DNA of 8,128 nucleotides from an uncultured Bacilli bacterium (GTDB lineage Bacteria; Bacillota_I; Bacilli_A; RF39; UBA660). Each line of letters begins with the position of its first letter. Within the stretch, counting starts at the first letter, position 1. Of the stretch, positions 6,023 to 8,128 are shown in pieces. The position numbers and the translations under genes were made by a program. The stretch spans positions 1 to 8,128 of the forward strand of contig CAJUNG010000051.1 of assembly GCA_910587725.1 (NCBI GenBank). The letters run 5' to 3'. A model generated the notes under the pieces. That model ran no database searches. It worked only from the letters and a program-made list of their open reading frames with translations, and was not told where the DNA came from.

Positions 6023-7972
6023 TAATTCTATTTCATATGGATGTTCATATGTTCCATCCCCTGTATTATCTTTTGCGATTACTACATTTGATTTCAAATA
6101 TAAGGATGGACGTACATTATTGCTACTCGATGTAGCAGCACTACTTCCATATCCACTTTTTTGAACTACGTGTATATTTTGACTACTACTATGAGGAGTA
6201 ATTAGCCAGAAATCTTCTTGATTCCCTCTTGTAATCTGACTCGCAAACATTTCACCTATTCGTGACATTCCGATATTAGAGGATACACTCGATGTGGTTT
6301 TCTCACAAGTAGAAATAAGTGTATCAAATTCCACTGTATTACCTGCACAAATCCCCAACTTATAATTAGAATCTGCCACATTATACGAACCCTGCTTCGT
6401 AACAATCCCATAGTACCATATCATATTTTGTTGAATCATATTCTTGAATACACCATCCAATTTTTGATAGTACATTTCTAATTCTGACTTAATATCAGTT
6501 GTTGGAAAAGGATGAGAAGGAACATTAGAATCAAAAACCTTGCTCTTCAAAGATTCTGGAGTAGTAACAGCGATTATTTTAACAAACTCATTTTCTATAT
6601 TCATAATTCTATACAATTCATTATTAAAGTTTACGTACTCTCCACTATATCTAGTTGAAAGTGGAGTCACTCCATTTATAGTATTTTGACTATCACTAAT
6701 TAATTTAAAGGGTTCTGAGATGCTTCCATTACCAGAAACAATCTTCACATCAGACCTCATATTAACTACAGGCCTAACACCAAGAACAGCATCACCATAT
6801 GTATAATTAATAGCACCTGTATTGTGTACTTTATAAACTTGATTCTTTCCTTTATAATAATTATGCAACCAAAATGCTACATCATTGTTTAAATACCCTG
6901 TATAATAACTAGCAATCCCATTAGAAGCATTGTAAGTTGTATAATATTCATAAACATTTAATAAACCTACAGGTCCACTTAAGGTAGTCTCTCCAGGCAA
7001 TCTAGTAGGAGTAGTAGTACTAATTGAAGAAACATCCCATACACTATCTGTAACCAAATAGTCATCGTAATCATGTAAGCTTGGTAAAAATTCCTGTTTT
7101 AGCCATTGCTCTACATAACTTATATCTAAAATATTAGAATCTTCTCTTTCAGCTAAGGTGATTACAGTAATTGCATTATCCGTCACCATCTTGACTGCAC
7201 CAGTTTCATTATTTTTAAGAACCACACGCCATAATTTTCCTGAATACCATACATAGTTGTTTTGACATTGACCCACTAGAAAAGTATCTACTCCATCATT
7301 ATAAGTCGTACAATTCTCTCCTAAATTCTCACTTGCAAATACCTTATCTGTTGCCGGTTCTCCACTTGGTTCTGGAGTTGAAGTTGGCGTTGGATTATCA
7401 ACGTCCCCCGATGTTTGCTCGATTTCTACTTTAAAACTTAAACTTTTTCCAGCAATCCGTGCGTCATCTTCTACACTATCCTTTATCCATAAACGAAGAG
7501 CATATTCAATCGTTTGATTTCCCAAAATTACTCCACTATTTATCGTATTATCTTGTAAATCTGAAAGTAAGTGAATAGTAACTTGTCCATCTTTTGTAAG
7601 TCCACATTTCACGTCTTCTAAGAATAGTTTCTCACCACTAGTAATATCTGCTAGTTTCAAAATATAATTTGTGTCTTGTAAGGTTTTGTTAATTAATCGA
7701 AAAGTAAAAGCATTCCCTATCATTCCTACTTCATCATAAGTTGGAAATGCATCTACTATCGTTAAATTATTATCATCTTCTTGTAATTCTAAAGATAAGT
7801 TACCAACATTGATGACTTGTTTCTTTGTTCCGGTTAAAGCCCGATTCGTGAAGGCATACGTAATTCCTAAGAAAACAACGAAAATACCTGTAATCAAAAG
7901 ACCTACACTTACAAGTTTTTTCGTTCTATCTAATTTTTGGTGCCCCCCCCCGAACGTATTTTTGTCTTCCAT
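6014..7972 (-). CDS. Membrane-anchored surface protein, TasA/camelysin-like N-terminus plus two repeated C-terminal modules (652 aa)
   Basis: Numbering is from the ATG at 7972. Residues 1-17 are cytoplasmic and include FGGGH, encoded by a nine-G run. Residues 18-41 form a membrane segment or uncleaved signal ending GITYAFTN. The next part (INVGNLSLEL onward, to about 185) resembles the TasA/CalY (camelysin) beta-sandwich family. A Thr/Pro linker (193-208, NPTPTSTPEPSGEPAT) leads to two related modules, about 217-425 and 442-650. Each opens with a Y-V-x(8)-(W/Y)-R strand (WYSGKLWRV; FNNELYRIM) and closes with FWL ... VRP(V/S)xxx(K/R)S(D/N)V.I. The modules recall DUF6273-like extracellular domains of gut Bacillota; this is from memory. 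The product is probably displayed outside the cell; the ligand is unknown. No LPXTG motif. The ATG at 7972 has AAGGAGG 8 bases upstream. An upstream in-frame ATG at 8038 lies at the promoter -10 box and would not be transcribed. No sipW-like gene is adjacent. Confidence 0.82.
   Translation of the reverse strand: MEDKNTFGGGHQKLDRTKKLVSVGLLITGIFVVFLGITYAFTNRALTGTKKQVINVGNLSLELQEDDNNLTIVDAFPTYDEVGMIGNAFTFRLINKTLQDTNYILKLADITSGEKLFLEDVKCGLTKDGQVTIHLLSDLQDNTINSGVILGNQTIEYALRLWIKDSVEDDARIAGKSLSFKVEIEQTSGDVDNPTPTSTPEPSGEPATDKVFASENLGENCTTYNDGVDTFLVGQCQNNYVWYSGKLWRVVLKNNETGAVKMVTDNAITVITLAEREDSNILDISYVEQWLKQEFLPSLHDYDDYLVTDSVWDVSSISTTTPTRLPGETTLSGPVGLLNVYEYYTTYNASNGIASYYTGYLNNDVAFWLHNYYKGKNQVYKVHNTGAINYTYGDAVLGVRPVVNMRSDVKIVSGNGSISEPFKLISDSQNTINGVTPLSTRYSGEYVNFNNELYRIMNIENEFVKIIAVTTPESLKSKVFDSNVPSHPFPTTDIKSELEMYYQKLDGVFKNMIQQNMIWYYGIVTKQGSYNVADSNYKLGICAGNTVEFDTLISTCEKTTSSVSSNIGMSRIGEMFASQITRGNQEDFWLITPHSSSQNIHVVQKSGYGSSAATSSSNNVRPSLYLKSNVVIAKDNTGDGTYEHPYEIELGA
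7943..7951 (-). repeat. Nine-G homopolymer within the start of the surface-protein gene
   Basis: Nine consecutive G (C on the plus strand) encode three glycines at residues 8-10 of the surface protein. It is the longest G/C homopolymer in an otherwise AT-rich window. Loss or gain of one base would shift the frame before the membrane segment and abolish the protein, as in phase-variable contingency genes. As sequenced, the gene is in frame. Tract-length error in sequencing is also possible. Confidence 0.8.
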
Positions 7973-7986
7973 ACTTCTTTCCTCCT

Positions 7987-8004
7987 TCAGTTGAAGAATA
8001 ACAC
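7987..8004 (-). CDS. Possible five-codon leader mini-ORF upstream of the surface-protein gene
   Basis: AGGAGGG (8017-8011) is followed after six bases by GTG TTA TTC TTC AAC TGA, coding M-L-F-F-N. Its TGA ends one base into the SD of the main gene (AAGGAGG, 7987-7981). A ribosome finishing here could reinitiate at the ATG at 7972 or affect SD access. The extra strong SD with no other gene to serve is the main argument; chance is possible. Confidence 0.35.
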   Translation of the reverse strand: MLFFN

Positions 8005-8028
8005 TTGTTACCCTCCTACGATAATAAA

Positions 8029-8057
8029 ATAATATCATAAGATGGAAGAATATTCAA
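8029..8057 (-). promoter_or_regulatory. Sigma-A promoter of the surface-protein gene (extended -10)
   Basis: TTGAAT (8057-8052), a 17-base spacer and TATTAT (8034-8029) with an upstream TGA giving an extended -10 (TGnTATTAT). Transcription would start near 8022, giving a leader of about 50 bases that contains the mini-ORF and two SD sites. Confidence 0.8.
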
Positions 8058-8093
8058 TACGAAAATAAAGAAAACTTTAAATAAAATTGTAAG

Positions 8094-8117
8094 TTCCCGC
8101 TTTATCACAAACGGGAA
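8094..8117 (-). repeat. Stem-loop at the right edge, possible terminator or regulatory hairpin
   Basis: TTCCCG (8117-8112 on the minus strand) pairs with CGGGAA (8099-8094). Two more inner pairs (one G.U, formed only in minus-strand RNA) bring the stem to eight, with an 8-base loop. No T-run follows directly on either strand, so it is not a textbook terminator. It lies upstream of the surface-gene promoter and may belong to a gene beyond the right edge. Confidence 0.45.
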
Positions 8118-8128
8118 TTAAGTGTTAA

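Noticed and set aside
6014..7280. Diversity-generating retroelement target (C-lectin-like variable protein)
   Set aside because: No reverse transcriptase or template repeat in the window, and the Ser-rich region near the C-terminus is not dominated by the AAY codons expected of a variable repeat.
7809..7994. Plus-strand 61-codon frame opposite the surface-gene start
   Set aside because: It is the complement of the membrane segment and the G9 tract, with no support as a gene.
7973..8038. ATG at 8038 as the surface-protein start
   Set aside because: It overlaps the -10 region, so it would not be in the transcript, and it has no SD. The ATG at 7972 has a perfect one.
1..8128. CRISPR arrays, tRNA/rRNA genes, insertion sequences
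   Set aside because: I saw no regularly spaced repeats, no tRNA cloverleaf or rRNA segments, and no transposase reading frame or terminal inverted repeats.

Overview
The window reads as part of an AT-rich, low-GC Bacillota-type chromosome. Every gene lies on the minus strand, with strong Shine-Dalgarno sites, sigma-A-like promoters and compact U-tract terminators. The SMC protein is short (983 residues, close to the mycoplasma P115 type), and the large surface protein has a TasA/camelysin-like N-terminus followed by repeated 'YSGKLWR ... VRP' modules. I associate this combination with uncultured gut Bacilli (RF39/Mollicutes-like or Erysipelotrichia-like lineages). That placement is inference from recollection, not from a search. 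TGG encodes Trp where I checked, and nothing requires a recoded TGA.

Layout in transcription order (right to left). (1) 8128-7973: a stem-loop at the edge, a clear promoter, and a leader carrying a five-codon mini-ORF. (2) 7972-6014: a 652-residue membrane-anchored surface protein with a run of nine G just inside the coding region and a terminator that contains its stop codon. (3) 5905-2857: smc with its own near-consensus promoter, and a terminator behind it. (4) 2850-167: a compact bacteriocin operon. It starts with a TTG-initiated peptidase-C39 ABC exporter (2767-674). Three small genes follow that are easily missed: two double-glycine-leader peptides of 46 and 56 residues (701-561 and 535-365) and a 57-residue hydrophobic protein that is a candidate immunity factor (380-207). 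A rho-independent terminator closes the operon. (5) 166-1: no gene, but a plausible outward promoter and an inverted repeat at the left edge.

The likely previously undescribed system is the operon in (4). The C39 domain of the exporter (Gln10, Cys16, His92, Asp110) would cleave the peptides after their GG sites and the ABC motor would export them. The two predicted cores look like a pair: both begin FS(F)LSAA, both carry a GxxxG helix-packing motif, and both end in a Cys-containing basic tail. This fits a class IIb-like two-peptide bacteriocin. Overlapping reading frames suggest translational coupling of exporter to peptide A and of peptide B to the candidate immunity gene. No regulator, modification enzyme or HlyD-like accessory protein is present in the window. 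The other two loci (surface protein, smc) have their own promoters and terminators and appear functionally independent.
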